This document shows positions 6,648 through 13,259 of a DNA stretch of 16,242 bases, one piece after another; the first letter of the stretch is position 1; every line of letters begins with the position of its first letter. Origin of the DNA: PALSA-607 sp036510735 (GTDB lineage Bacteria > Actinomycetota > Actinomycetes > Acidothermales > Acidothermaceae). The position numbers and the translations under genes are program-made. Where the stretch lies: contig DATCDK010000022.1 of the NCBI GenBank assembly GCA_036510735.1, forward strand, positions 1-16,242, given 5' to 3'. Under the pieces are notes generated by a model, which saw nothing but the letters and a program-made list of their open reading frames with translations, was not told the DNA's origin and did no database searches.

Positions 6648-7844
6648 CTAGCCGGTATCGACGGCGTCGGGTGCGAATATCGCCTGCTCGGCTGGCTGGG
6701 TGCCTTCGGTGGCCTGGGGCTCGCGCATGAATGTCGATAGCACCAGGGCAAGTGCGGGTAGACCGATCAACGTCGCAAACATGAAATGCAGGCTCGTCCG
6801 GTCGGCGATCCAACCGAACAATGGGCTGAAAAGTCCGCCGACGCTTACCGCGAGCCCGACGGTTAGGCCGCTGGCCGTGCCTATCCGGTTCGGCAGGTAG
6901 TCCTGGCCGAGCATCACGAAAACGCCGAACGGCATGAAGGCGCCCACTCCGACCAGCACCGTGAAGAGCAGTGCGGTCGGCCGGTCCGCGGCCAGGGCTA
7001 GGCCGAGCATTGCCGGCACCGTAAGCGCAAACCCGAGTCGGACGGCGGTGAGCCGACGAGTACGGTCGGCGACCCATCCGCCGAGCAGCGTGCCGAATGC
7101 GCCTGCAATCAGGAATGCGGTGAGCGCGGCACCGCCGACGCCGCTCGAGGCGTCGAGGTGGTGGATGAAGTAGATCGCCAGAAACGACGTGAGCGCGGAG
7201 AAAAAGATCGACCGGACGATGACCACTGCGGTCATCTTCAGGAACGCCGGCCAGTCGTCGGTACCAGTCGGCGGGGCCGCGCGTCGGCGTCCGTCTGCGC
7301 CGTCGAGCACCGTGTCGAGCCTGGTGACCAGGATCATCGCCATTACGAGTGCGGGCACGATGAGCAGTGCGGTGCCGTGCAAACCTGCGAACAGCAGCAC
7401 CGGCGTGGCGACCAGCGACCCGAGCGCGAAGCCGGCATTGCCCCCGACCGCAAAGAGACTCATCGCCCGGTTGTTGTCTCCTGACGCCTGCCGTGCGGCT
7501 CGTGCGGCTTCAGGGTGGAAGGCCGCGATGCCGAGCCCCGCGAGTGCGATCACCAACCAGGTGAGCAGGTAGGTCGACATGAAACCGGCGAGTGCGACGC
7601 CGGTGGCAGCGGTGACCATGCCGGCGGGGATCATCCAACGGCGCGGACCCCGGTCCGTCCACCACCCGAAGGCGGGTTGCGCGACGGACGACAAAATGGT
7701 GGCGGCAAGGGTTAAACCGGCAACGGCGGTGTAGCTGTAGTGGCGCTGAGTGACGAGAAACGGTAGCAACGCCGGAACGGCACCTTGGTACATGTCGTCG
7801 ACCGCATGGGCCGAGGTCATCATCGCGACGCCGCGGTGGTTCAC
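6648..7844 (-). CDS. MFS exporter, Fsr (fosmidomycin resistance)-like
   Basis: A 398-aa major facilitator protein with about 12 membrane helices in two halves separated by a polar loop near residues 175-198. Fsr-type signatures are present: ALLPFLVTQRHYSYTAVAGL near 25-44, GWWTDRGPRRW (60-70, the loop 2-3 motif), AAFHPEAARAAR (107-118) and FAVGGNAGFALGSL (131-144). Fsr relatives are drug/proton antiporters of the inner membrane, but substrates differ and fosmidomycin itself is not established here. The start is GTG 7844, whose GTGA overlaps the stop of the upstream gntR gene by 4 bp, implying translational coupling; ATGs seven and eight codons later lack ribosome sites. Control by the GntR regulator is likely, with an exported metabolite or antibiotic as effector. 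The C-terminal 25 residues are polar. Confidence 0.85.
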   Translation of the reverse strand: MNHRGVAMMTSAHAVDDMYQGAVPALLPFLVTQRHYSYTAVAGLTLAATILSSVAQPAFGWWTDRGPRRWMIPAGMVTAATGVALAGFMSTYLLTWLVIALAGLGIAAFHPEAARAARQASGDNNRAMSLFAVGGNAGFALGSLVATPVLLFAGLHGTALLIVPALVMAMILVTRLDTVLDGADGRRRAAPPTGTDDWPAFLKMTAVVIVRSIFFSALTSFLAIYFIHHLDASSGVGGAALTAFLIAGAFGTLLGGWVADRTRRLTAVRLGFALTVPAMLGLALAADRPTALLFTVLVGVGAFMPFGVFVMLGQDYLPNRIGTASGLTVGLAVSVGGLFSPLFGWIADRTSLHFMFATLIGLPALALVLSTFMREPQATEGTQPAEQAIFAPDAVDTG

Positions 7845-8527
7845 GCATTCACCAGATTCGCGAGCGCGTCGTAGGCGCCGTCGAGATGCCGCCGGACGGC
7901 GGTGATCGCCGCGTGCTGGTCTTTCTGGCGGATCGCCAGTGCCAGTTTGTCGTGCAGCGCGCTGTGGTCTTTGGTCATGGACGGGTCGGTCACCACGTCC
8001 TCGATCGCGCGCGCGATGGCGGCGATCGAAGAACCGTAAAGTGCTGACAGCAAAGGATTATGTGCCGCATCGACAACGGCTTTGTGGAAGGCGAGGTCGG
8101 CCGCGAGGTATGTTCGTTCGTCGCCCTTCTTGTGGGCTTCCATCCGCCGCACGAGTGCGTGGTCGATCGCCGCGAGGTCGTCGGCCGTTCGGCGCAGTGC
8201 CGCCAGGCCGGCAGCCTCGACCTCAAGCGCACGCCGCACCTCATAGACCTCGAGTGCTGCGGCTCGTTGCAGGCGAATCGCAAAGTCGCTCGGCGACGTG
8301 GTGGCCCGCACGAAAGTGCCGGCGCCTTGGCGGACCTCCAGCACTCCGGCATGCGCAAGCACCCTTACGGCTTCGCGTACGGTGGAGCGGCCGACACCCA
8401 TGTGCTGTGCGAGCACCGGTTCGGCGGGTAGCCGGTCGCCGACACCCCACCTGCCTGTTGCGATCTGATCGCGCAGATGGGCGATCGCCTGATCGACGAG
8501 CGGCGCGCGAACGAGCGCATCAGCCAC
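7841..8527 (-). CDS. GntR-family regulator, FadR/FCD type
   Basis: A 228-aa transcription factor. The winged helix-turn-helix occupies about residues 8-75 (GDRLPAEPVLAQHMGVGRST, VREAVRVLAHAGVLEVRQGAG), followed by an all-helical FCD effector domain from about 90 to 225. The usual FCD metal-ligand set is present: D144 and H148 in DLAFHKAV, H192 in LHDKLALAI, and H214 in VRRHLDGAY, so a metal-assisted carboxylate ligand is expected from family knowledge. The start is GTG 8527 with GAGGAG about 5 nt upstream. It forms an operon with the MFS exporter (4-bp overlap) and probably represses itself and the exporter through the palindrome at 8541-8553. Confidence 0.9.
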   Translation of the reverse strand: MADALVRAPLVDQAIAHLRDQIATGRWGVGDRLPAEPVLAQHMGVGRSTVREAVRVLAHAGVLEVRQGAGTFVRATTSPSDFAIRLQRAAALEVYEVRRALEVEAAGLAALRRTADDLAAIDHALVRRMEAHKKGDERTYLAADLAFHKAVVDAAHNPLLSALYGSSIAAIARAIEDVVTDPSMTKDHSALHDKLALAIRQKDQHAAITAVRRHLDGAYDALANLVNA

Positions 8528-8540
8528 GCCAACTCCTCAG

Positions 8541-8561
8541 GTCATCAGATGACTGAGGGTA
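8541..8561 (-). promoter_or_regulatory. Putative GntR operator and -10 element
   Basis: GTCATC-A-GATGAC at 8541-8553 is a perfect 13-bp inverted repeat of the size and GTC/GAC type bound by FadR-subfamily regulators. A minus-strand TACCCT (8561-8556) matches the mycobacterial TANNNT -10 element and lies directly upstream, so the repressor would cover the start of transcription. No clear -35 box is seen. Confidence 0.6.
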
Positions 8562-8660
8562 CCAAGGAGCTACGTGCCTGGGATGATGCGAGTACGTACG
8601 GACGCGCTAGGGACCCGTGATCCACGTTTCAGCAGCAGCAGACGACCGTGGGGGCGCGAG

Positions 8661-8685
8661 AACCCTTGCTGTGTAAGGGTTTTTC
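8661..8685 (+). terminator. Intrinsic terminator-like hairpin
   Basis: AACCCTT-GCTGTGT-AAGGGTT followed by TTTC is a 7-bp stem with a 7-nt loop and a T-run on the plus strand. It lies immediately beyond the 3' end of the minus-strand tRNA remnant. On that strand it also folds but is followed by TTCTC only, so it may act in both directions. Confidence 0.6.
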
Positions 8686-8687
8686 GG

Positions 8688-8761
8688 TGGAGCGGGTGAC
8701 CGGGATCGAACCGGCATGGCTAGCTTGGAAGGCTAGCGGGACACGTTCCCGATTGAGCGTG
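8688..8761 (-). tRNA. Degenerate tRNA-Gly(UCC) with intact 3' half
   Basis: On the minus strand the 3' half is canonical: anticodon stem CTAGC/GCTAG (8736-8732 and 8724-8720) with loop CTTCCAA, anticodon TCC at 8729-8727; a T-arm GCCGG-TTCGATC-CCGGT; then acceptor strand CACCCGC, discriminator T and encoded CCA at 8690-8688. The 5' half fails: a D-arm-like GCTCAATCGGGAAC is present, but extra bases separate it from the anticodon stem and the expected GCGGGTG acceptor strand is absent. This looks like a pseudo-tRNA, or the 3' part of a tRNA left at an integration junction, rather than a working tRNA. Confidence 0.55.
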
Positions 8762-8816
8762 AAAATGGCCGCTGACCTGCCCGTATCCGTTTTCGATCTT
8801 GACCGCTGTGGTCCGT

Positions 8817-8894
8817 AGTAGGCCCCTACTTTACCAGCCGTACGGCCCCGCTAAGGACCCGCTTGACGGGTTTCCGTCCACCCCTTCGAAGGGG
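8817..8894. repeat. Two inverted repeats before arsR1
   Basis: AGTAGG-CC-CCTACT lies at 8817-8830, and the perfect palindrome CCCCTTCGAAGGGG at 8881-8894. They sit in the roughly 500-bp divergent region between the gntR and first arsR genes. No open frame is believable here; the sites may be regulatory or remnants linked to the tRNA junction. Confidence 0.4.
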
Positions 8895-8906
8895 GTCGTG
8901 CGGTTG

Positions 8907-8943
8907 GATCAAGAGGTCTAGCCACATCGCCCCGATCAAGAGG
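8907..8943. repeat. Direct repeat GATCAAGAGG
   Basis: GATCAAGAGG(T/C)CT occurs at 8907 and again at 8934, 27 bp apart, just upstream of the first arsR operator. The function is unknown; it could be a paired activator site. Confidence 0.35.
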
Positions 8944-8964
8944 CCTGAGCACGATCGGCCTAAC

Positions 8965-8985
8965 AGTTTGAAGATCTTTGAAACT
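8965..8985 (+). promoter_or_regulatory. Putative ArsR operator upstream of arsR1
   Basis: AGTTT-g-AAGATCTT-tg-AAACT is an imperfect palindrome centred on the perfect core AAGATCTT, 48 nt before the first arsR start. It shares TTTGAAGAT with the palindrome in front of the second arsR gene, suggesting related regulators with cross-binding or autoregulation. Confidence 0.5.
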
Positions 8986-9033
8986 TCACACACACAGGAG
9001 ACTCAAGGGCCGAGACTCGGTAAGGGGCGCAGC

Positions 9034-9381
9034 GTGCCCGTTCCGCTGTATCAAGCGCAGGCTGAACTGTTTCGGACCCTGGGCCATCCGGTCCGGATCC
9101 ACGTGCTCGAGTTGTTACAGGACGGGCCGGAGGCGGTGAGCGAGTTGCTTGTCGCGCTTGGCGTCGAGGCGAGCAGCCTCTCGCAACAGTTGGCCGTGTT
9201 GCGTCGCGCGGGGATCGTGGTGTCTACCCGAAGGGGCACCAGCGTGTTCTACGAGCTGGCAGCCTCCGATGTCACGGAATTGATGCGTGCTGCACGCCGA
9301 TTCCTCACCGAGGTACTCGCTGATCGTGGCGACCTCCTGGCCGAGTTGCGCTCATACGAAACCCCGAGCGCCCGCCTCTAG
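9034..9381 (+). CDS. ArsR-family regulator, cysteine-free (Rv0081-like)
   Basis: A 115-aa winged helix-turn-helix repressor. After a short lead (LYQAQAELFRTLGHPVRIHV) comes the DNA-recognition region VEASSLSQQLAVLRRAGIVV (about 48-67) and wing STRRGTSVFYEL. There are no cysteines, so classical thiolate metal sensing is unlikely. From memory it resembles M. tuberculosis Rv0081, a DosR-regulon member and hypoxia regulator, more than the second ArsR here does. GTG 9034 is chosen because AGGGG lies 6 nt upstream; the same frame is open back to 8863 but that part is non-homologous and contains the operator. It stands alone, followed by an opposing GAF fragment, about 650 bp before the hydrogenase operon. 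Control of that operon is inferred. Confidence 0.88.
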   Translation: MPVPLYQAQAELFRTLGHPVRIHVLELLQDGPEAVSELLVALGVEASSLSQQLAVLRRAGIVVSTRRGTSVFYELAASDVTELMRAARRFLTEVLADRGDLLAELRSYETPSARL

Positions 9382-9519
9382 GAAGGACACCACCGCGATC
9401 GGCGCATCAGCGATGTGTGCCGCCAACAGCACCAAATCGTCGAACCCATCCTCTGCCGGGCTGTCCACGATCTGGTACGACCCCAGTGCTAACGCGCAAG
9501 CGATAGCGTCGTCCACCAT
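9352..9519 (-). pseudogene. Truncated GAF-domain protein (amino-terminal fragment)
   Basis: Only about 55 aa remain of a GAF-type sensor protein. SYQIVDSPAEDGFDDLVLLA followed by HIADAPIAVVSF matches the usual start of actinobacterial GAF domains (yxIlDtPpExxFDdlxrLAA...PiAxvSxvd). The start ATG 9519 has a strong AGGAGG 7-8 nt upstream, so it was once a real gene start, yet the frame stops at 9352 inside the 3' end of arsR1. The remaining GAF domain (about 100 aa) and any output domain are missing. It is probably cut by a rearrangement that placed arsR1 there. Confidence 0.6.
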
Positions 9520-9547
9520 CCCGCTGCACCTCCTGAACGACGGCCAC

Positions 9548-9557
9548 GACATATGTC
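9548..9557. promoter_or_regulatory. Palindrome GACATATGTC
   Basis: A perfect 10-bp palindrome lies 29 nt upstream of the GAF fragment start (minus strand), a position compatible with an operator or the -10 region. Nothing more can be said about it. Confidence 0.3.
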
Positions 9558-9712
9558 CTGGATTGCATCGCCATCCCTAGTGCGCCCTATCGGCACGCGC
9601 GAGACGCCCGACAGAGCTATTGCAGCAATTCTGGCTCGTCCACACTTTTCGCTCGTGCACGACGGGACGTTCGGCCCTAGGTCGGCCGGGCGTCGGCGCT
9701 CACGATTCACCG

Positions 9713-9907
9713 ATGGCGTGGTACTTCCGTGTGATCGAGCTCGCCGACGGGCGGTGGGCCTGTCGACGCGGCATGGAGCATTACGACAGCCACATCCAGC
9801 TACAGGAGGCTGTGGGACATCTGCGATCTCTCGCAGGAGACTCTCGACCCGCTGAGCTGTTCGTGCATCGACTCGACGGCACCGTCGAACACCTCGGTGC
9901 GCTATAG
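9713..9907 (+). CDS. Small DUF2188-like protein
   Basis: A 64-aa protein that reads WYFRVIELADGRWACRRG near the start, then HIQLQEAVGHLRSLAGD and ELFVHRLDGTVEHLGAL at the end. The order 'aromatic strand - W-x-x-R-R-G - helix - x-L-x-V-H-R-x-D-G' resembles DUF2188-type small proteins, whose role is unknown. ATG 9713 fits the start of the homologous part; the ribosome site is weak. The gene stands alone between the GAF fragment and the second arsR. Codon use and a clean end support a real gene, though it may be expressed separately from the hydrogenase operon. Confidence 0.6.
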   Translation: MAWYFRVIELADGRWACRRGMEHYDSHIQLQEAVGHLRSLAGDSRPAELFVHRLDGTVEHLGAL

Positions 9908-10019
9908 CGCGAACAAGGAGCACTCCGCTGTCTCTAGACGAGCCTGCGCCGTTTTCCGGAGGTACCGCGCACGAGCGTGGGGCGGTGAGAGGGGTCGCGG
10001 CGACATGAGCGGGCTGCAT

Positions 10020-10051
10020 TACTGCATGTCTTTGAAGATTTGCAGTATCGT
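10020..10051 (+). promoter_or_regulatory. Putative ArsR2 operator and -10 element of the hydrogenase operon
   Basis: TACTGCA-tg-TCTT-tg-AAGA-tt-TGCAGTA (10020-10047) is a 28-bp imperfect palindrome with perfect 7-bp outer and 4-bp inner arms. TATCGT at 10046-10051 fits the mycobacterial TANNNT -10 element and ends 6 nt before the GTG at 10058. A repressor bound here would cover the promoter. The core TTTGAAGAT recurs in front of the first arsR. Confidence 0.6.
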
Positions 10052-10057
10052 GGCGGG

Positions 10058-10393
10058 GTGCCTCACAATGCCCGCCCTGTGCATGAGGTGAAGGCGACGT
10101 TGTTTCGGGTGCTGGGTCATCCGGCGCGGGTGCGGATTCTTGAGTTGTTGCGTGACGGTGAGCGCTCGGTCGGGGTCTTGCAAGGGGATCTCGATCTTGA
10201 CTCCGGCAGTACGTCGCGGCATCTTGCGGCGTTGCGGCGCATCGGCTTGGTGGAGTCGCGTCGCGACGGAACTACTGTCTTTTACCGTGTCGATGATGAG
10301 CGGGTCTTCGACCTGCTTGCGGCTGGTCGCGACATCATTACCCATCAGTTAGCGCAGCAGCAGTTTCTTCTGCATGACCTCGATCTCTCGTGA
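10058..10393 (+). CDS. ArsR-family regulator, first gene of hyc-like operon
   Basis: A 111-aa winged helix-turn-helix protein: VKATLFRVLGHPARVRILEL, recognition helix region STSRHLAALRRIGLVESRRD, and wing DGTTVFYRV. It has no cysteine, so a thiolate metal site is excluded. It is a diverged paralogue of the regulator at 9034. The GTG at 10058 has no Shine-Dalgarno, but a TANNNT -10 box ends 6 nt upstream, so the mRNA probably starts at or next to the start codon (leaderless). GTG 10079 is a weaker alternative. Its stop overlaps the next gene by 4 bp (GTGA), tying regulator and membrane complex into one transcript, with autorepression through the palindrome at 10020-10047 the likely mode. Confidence 0.85.
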   Translation: MPHNARPVHEVKATLFRVLGHPARVRILELLRDGERSVGVLQGDLDLDSGSTSRHLAALRRIGLVESRRDGTTVFYRVDDERVFDLLAAGRDIITHQLAQQQFLLHDLDLS

Positions 10394-12336
10394 TCGCCGT
10401 CCTGTATTGGCTTGCCGGCGCAGCCATCGCGATAGGTGTCGTCGTGACGCTCCTGCGTGGGCCGTGGCGACGTGGTCTTGGGTTGCAGGCTGTCGGCGCC
10501 GCACTGTTCATCGTCGCCGGTTTCGCGACTCTGGCGACTGGACATGCGGTTGGCGCGGCGTTCACGAGTCAGCTCACTCCGCGACTCGGTGTCGATCGCC
10601 TCTCCGGGGTGTTCTTAGCAACTCTCGGTCTGGTCGCCGCACCGGCGTTGGCGTATTCCTGCCGGTACCTCGACGGCTCCCGTCGCGGGCGACTGGTCGG
10701 TGCGTTGACCGGGGTGTTCGTGCTGGCGATGGTGGGACTGCTGTGTGCGCGCGATGCCATCACGTTCCTCGGCAGTTGGGAGCTCATGAGCTTGCTGCCA
10801 GCGGTGATCATCCTCCTCCACCGCGACGCTGACGCGGAGTCGCGTCGTAGCGTCTTTATCTACATTGCGATCACCCATCTCGGCGGGGTCGGTACATGGG
10901 TGGCGGTGCTGTTGCTCGCACATGTGGGGGCGTTAGGAACGGCCGGCGTCGTCGGGCCTGGGTCCGGCCTGCAGATCGGCATCGCGTTGGCGGCGTTAGT
11001 CGGCATGGGCACCAAGGCCGGCCTCGTGCCGATGCACGCGTGGTTACCGCGGGCGCACCCGATGGCACCGGCGCCGGTTTCGGCATTGATGAGCGGCGTC
11101 ATGATCAAGCTGGCGGTGTACGCGATGATCCGCGTCTTCGTCGATTGGCTTGGTGTGCTGCCGACCTGGTTCGGCGTCCTGGTCCTCGCCGTCGGCGCCA
11201 TGTCCTCCGTCGGCGGCGTCACCTATGCGTTGTTCCAGCACGAGTTGAAACGGCTGTTGGCGCTGCACTCGATCGAGAACCTCGGCATCATCGTGTTGGG
11301 TCTTGGTGCTTGCCTTGTGCTTCGTGCGCACGATGAGGATGTCTGGGCTGCGCTTGCGTTGGCTGCGGCGCTTCTCCATACCGTCAACCATGCGGTGTTC
11401 AAGGCGTTGCTCTTCTTGTGTGCGGGCTCGATTGAACGATCGGTTGGCTCACTCGAACTCAACCAGCTCGGTGGTCTGTTGCGGCGGATGCCGTGGACCG
11501 GCGGAGCGTTTTTCGTCGGGGCGATGGCGATCGCAGGGTTGCCGCCATTGAACGGGTTCGCCTCGGAGTGGCTGACGTTGCAGGCGCTGTTACATGTGGT
11601 GATGTCGGGTCACGTTGGCGATGGCACGGCGGGTGCGGTCGCACTAGCTGCCCTCGGGGCGACAGCAGCGCTCGCCGTGTTTTGTTTCGTCAAAGTGGTT
11701 GGTCTCGTGCTGCTCGGGCCGCCACGGCGCGCCCATGTCCGCGATGCGCTCGAGGTCGCGGCGCCGATGCGCGGCGCTGTCGCAGTACTTGCGTTGGCCT
11801 GCATCATGTTGGGGCTCGCGCCGGGTCTGTTGGTGAGCCGGCTCGTCGCGATCGCCCCTTGGTCGGGCGACGCACCAGTCCATGCCGGTCTTTACGTGCC
11901 CGGCACAGGTTCGTTGCCGACGGTCGGGATCGCGGTGGTCCTCGTCGTCGTGACCGCGATGCTCACTCTGCTGCGTGGGCAACGCACCGCCCCTGCTGCG
12001 CCAACCTGGGTGTGCGGACAGCCGGTTGTGCCCGAGCTCCAGTGGTCGAGCGCGGGCTTCACCAAGCCGTTGCGGCTGGTGCTCGAGATTGTGTTACGAC
12101 CGCGCCGGGAGATTGAGGTACGCACCCGCGGCGGCGTCGTCACCCAGGTCGCGTACGAAGGCGAGGTGCCCAACCTGATCGACGAGCGGATCTATCGTCC
12201 TGTTGCGCGGTGGTCGCTCGCCGGTGCCGCATACGCGCGACGGCTGCAGAGCGGAAGCCTCGGGATGTATGTCGGCTACCTCATCGGCCTGGTGCTCGTC
12301 GTCCTGATCGCCGGGCGGATCGGCTGGCTCGGATGA
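10390..12336 (+). CDS. HyfB/HycC-like (NuoL-type) membrane subunit of group 4 hydrogenase complex
   Basis: A 648-aa multi-spanning ion-translocating subunit (about 14-16 helices), the size I remember for Rv0083 (640 aa). Conserved channel residues are present: E131 in GSWELMSLLP, K209 in GMGTKAGLVPMHAWLPRAHP, K240 in SGVMIKLAVYAMIR, K287 in HELKRLLALHS and K338 in NHAVFKALLFL, followed by GLPPLNGFASEWL. A carboxy-terminal extension with a soluble stretch (about 540-610) and one last helix is typical of HyfB/HycC rather than NuoL. The GTG start overlaps arsR2 by 4 bp and the stop overlaps the next gene by 4 bp (ATGA). By family, it would conduct protons or sodium driven by the attached oxidoreductase. 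In M. tuberculosis I recall an extra gene (Rv0082) between regulator and this subunit; it is absent here. Confidence 0.92.
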   Translation: MIAVLYWLAGAAIAIGVVVTLLRGPWRRGLGLQAVGAALFIVAGFATLATGHAVGAAFTSQLTPRLGVDRLSGVFLATLGLVAAPALAYSCRYLDGSRRGRLVGALTGVFVLAMVGLLCARDAITFLGSWELMSLLPAVIILLHRDADAESRRSVFIYIAITHLGGVGTWVAVLLLAHVGALGTAGVVGPGSGLQIGIALAALVGMGTKAGLVPMHAWLPRAHPMAPAPVSALMSGVMIKLAVYAMIRVFVDWLGVLPTWFGVLVLAVGAMSSVGGVTYALFQHELKRLLALHSIENLGIIVLGLGACLVLRAHDEDVWAALALAAALLHTVNHAVFKALLFLCAGSIERSVGSLELNQLGGLLRRMPWTGGAFFVGAMAIAGLPPLNGFASEWLTLQALLHVVMSGHVGDGTAGAVALAALGATAALAVFCFVKVVGLVLLGPPRRAHVRDALEVAAPMRGAVAVLALACIMLGLAPGLLVSRLVAIAPWSGDAPVHAGLYVPGTGSLPTVGIAVVLVVVTAMLTLLRGQRTAPAAPTWVCGQPVVPELQWSSAGFTKPLRLVLEIVLRPRREIEVRTRGGVVTQVAYEGEVPNLIDERIYRPVARWSLAGAAYARRLQSGSLGMYVGYLIGLVLVVLIAGRIGWLG

Positions 12337-13259
12337 CGACGTCTACGGTTGCCAGCGGCGCCGTCCAAGTCATCGGCGGGCTCGTGTTGTCGCCTTTGCT
12401 GCCTGGCCTAATCCAGCATTGGAAAGCGCGACTGCAAGGTCGGCGCGGTCCATCGCCGCTGCAGCCCTACCGCGAGCTTCGCCGGATATGGAACAAGAGC
12501 ACCGTCGACGTGGCGGGGACGACCGTGGTCTACCGGCTCGCGCCGGCGGTGATTGGCGCCTGCCTTGTCGCCGCTGTCGGGCTCGTCCCGGTGAACGCGG
12601 TCGGACCCAACCTCGGGATCGGACACGACGTCATCGTCTTGATCGGGCTGCTCGCCCTCGCCCGTTTCGCCGCGGCTGCCAGCACGTGGGATGTCGCCAA
12701 CGGATTCTCACTGATGGGCGCGAGCCGCGATCTGACGATCTCCGTGTTCGTCGAGGCGACGTTGCTCCTAGCGCTGGCCGTGGCCGTCGTCCTGGCGGGC
12801 ACGTCGAACCTGCTCGGGATGATCGCCGGCACCGCCGGCGGTGCGGTCTGGTCGAGCCCTGCGCTGCCGTTGGGTGCGCTGGCGTTCGGAATAGTGATCG
12901 TCGCGGAGACCGGCCGTCAGCCGTTCGACAACCCCGACACGCACCTCGAGCTGACGATGATCCACGAGACGCCGCTGCTCGAATATGCCGGTCGCGATCT
13001 CGCCTATTTGCAGTGGGCGGCAGCTGCCCGGCATTGGGTCGTTCTGGTGCTCGCCGCGCAGATCTTCCTCCCGCACCCGCGCGGTGTCTGGGCTCAGCTT
13101 GCGATGCTGCCGTTCGTGCTCGTCGTGCTGTGTGGTGCGCTCGCGCTCGTTGAGACGTTTCAGGCCAAGATGCGCGTGCTACTGGTACCTCGCCTGCTCG
13201 GTGTTGCCGCGTTGGCTGCGCTACTCGGTGTTGTCGCTCGTGGGGTCGGTGGGTCGTGA
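12333..13259 (+). CDS. hycD: HycD/HyfC-like (NuoH-type) membrane subunit
   Basis: A 308-aa membrane protein with about eight helices that anchors the hydrogenase arm to the antiporter-like subunits. Family features: KARLQGRRGPSPLQPYREL (31-49), the GASRDLTISVFVEATLL segment (129-145, equivalent to the NuoH GAxR...E region), and AETGRQPFDNPDTHLEL (191-207) followed by MIHETPLLEYAGRD with several acidic residues. ATG 12333 overlaps the upstream stop as ATGA; a longer frame open from GTG 12210 runs inside the previous gene and is rejected. The end overlaps the next start as GTGA. It is equivalent in order and size to Rv0084 hycD (316 aa as remembered). Confidence 0.92.
   Translation: MTTSTVASGAVQVIGGLVLSPLLPGLIQHWKARLQGRRGPSPLQPYRELRRIWNKSTVDVAGTTVVYRLAPAVIGACLVAAVGLVPVNAVGPNLGIGHDVIVLIGLLALARFAAAASTWDVANGFSLMGASRDLTISVFVEATLLLALAVAVVLAGTSNLLGMIAGTAGGAVWSSPALPLGALAFGIVIVAETGRQPFDNPDTHLELTMIHETPLLEYAGRDLAYLQWAAAARHWVVLVLAAQIFLPHPRGVWAQLAMLPFVLVVLCGALALVETFQAKMRVLLVPRLLGVAALAALLGVVARGVGGS

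Noticed and set aside
9553..10057. DosR-type boxes expected by analogy with Rv0081
   Set aside because: No sequence close to the GGGACT-N-AGTCCC pattern was found; the nearest candidate (9671-9690) mismatches at most core positions.
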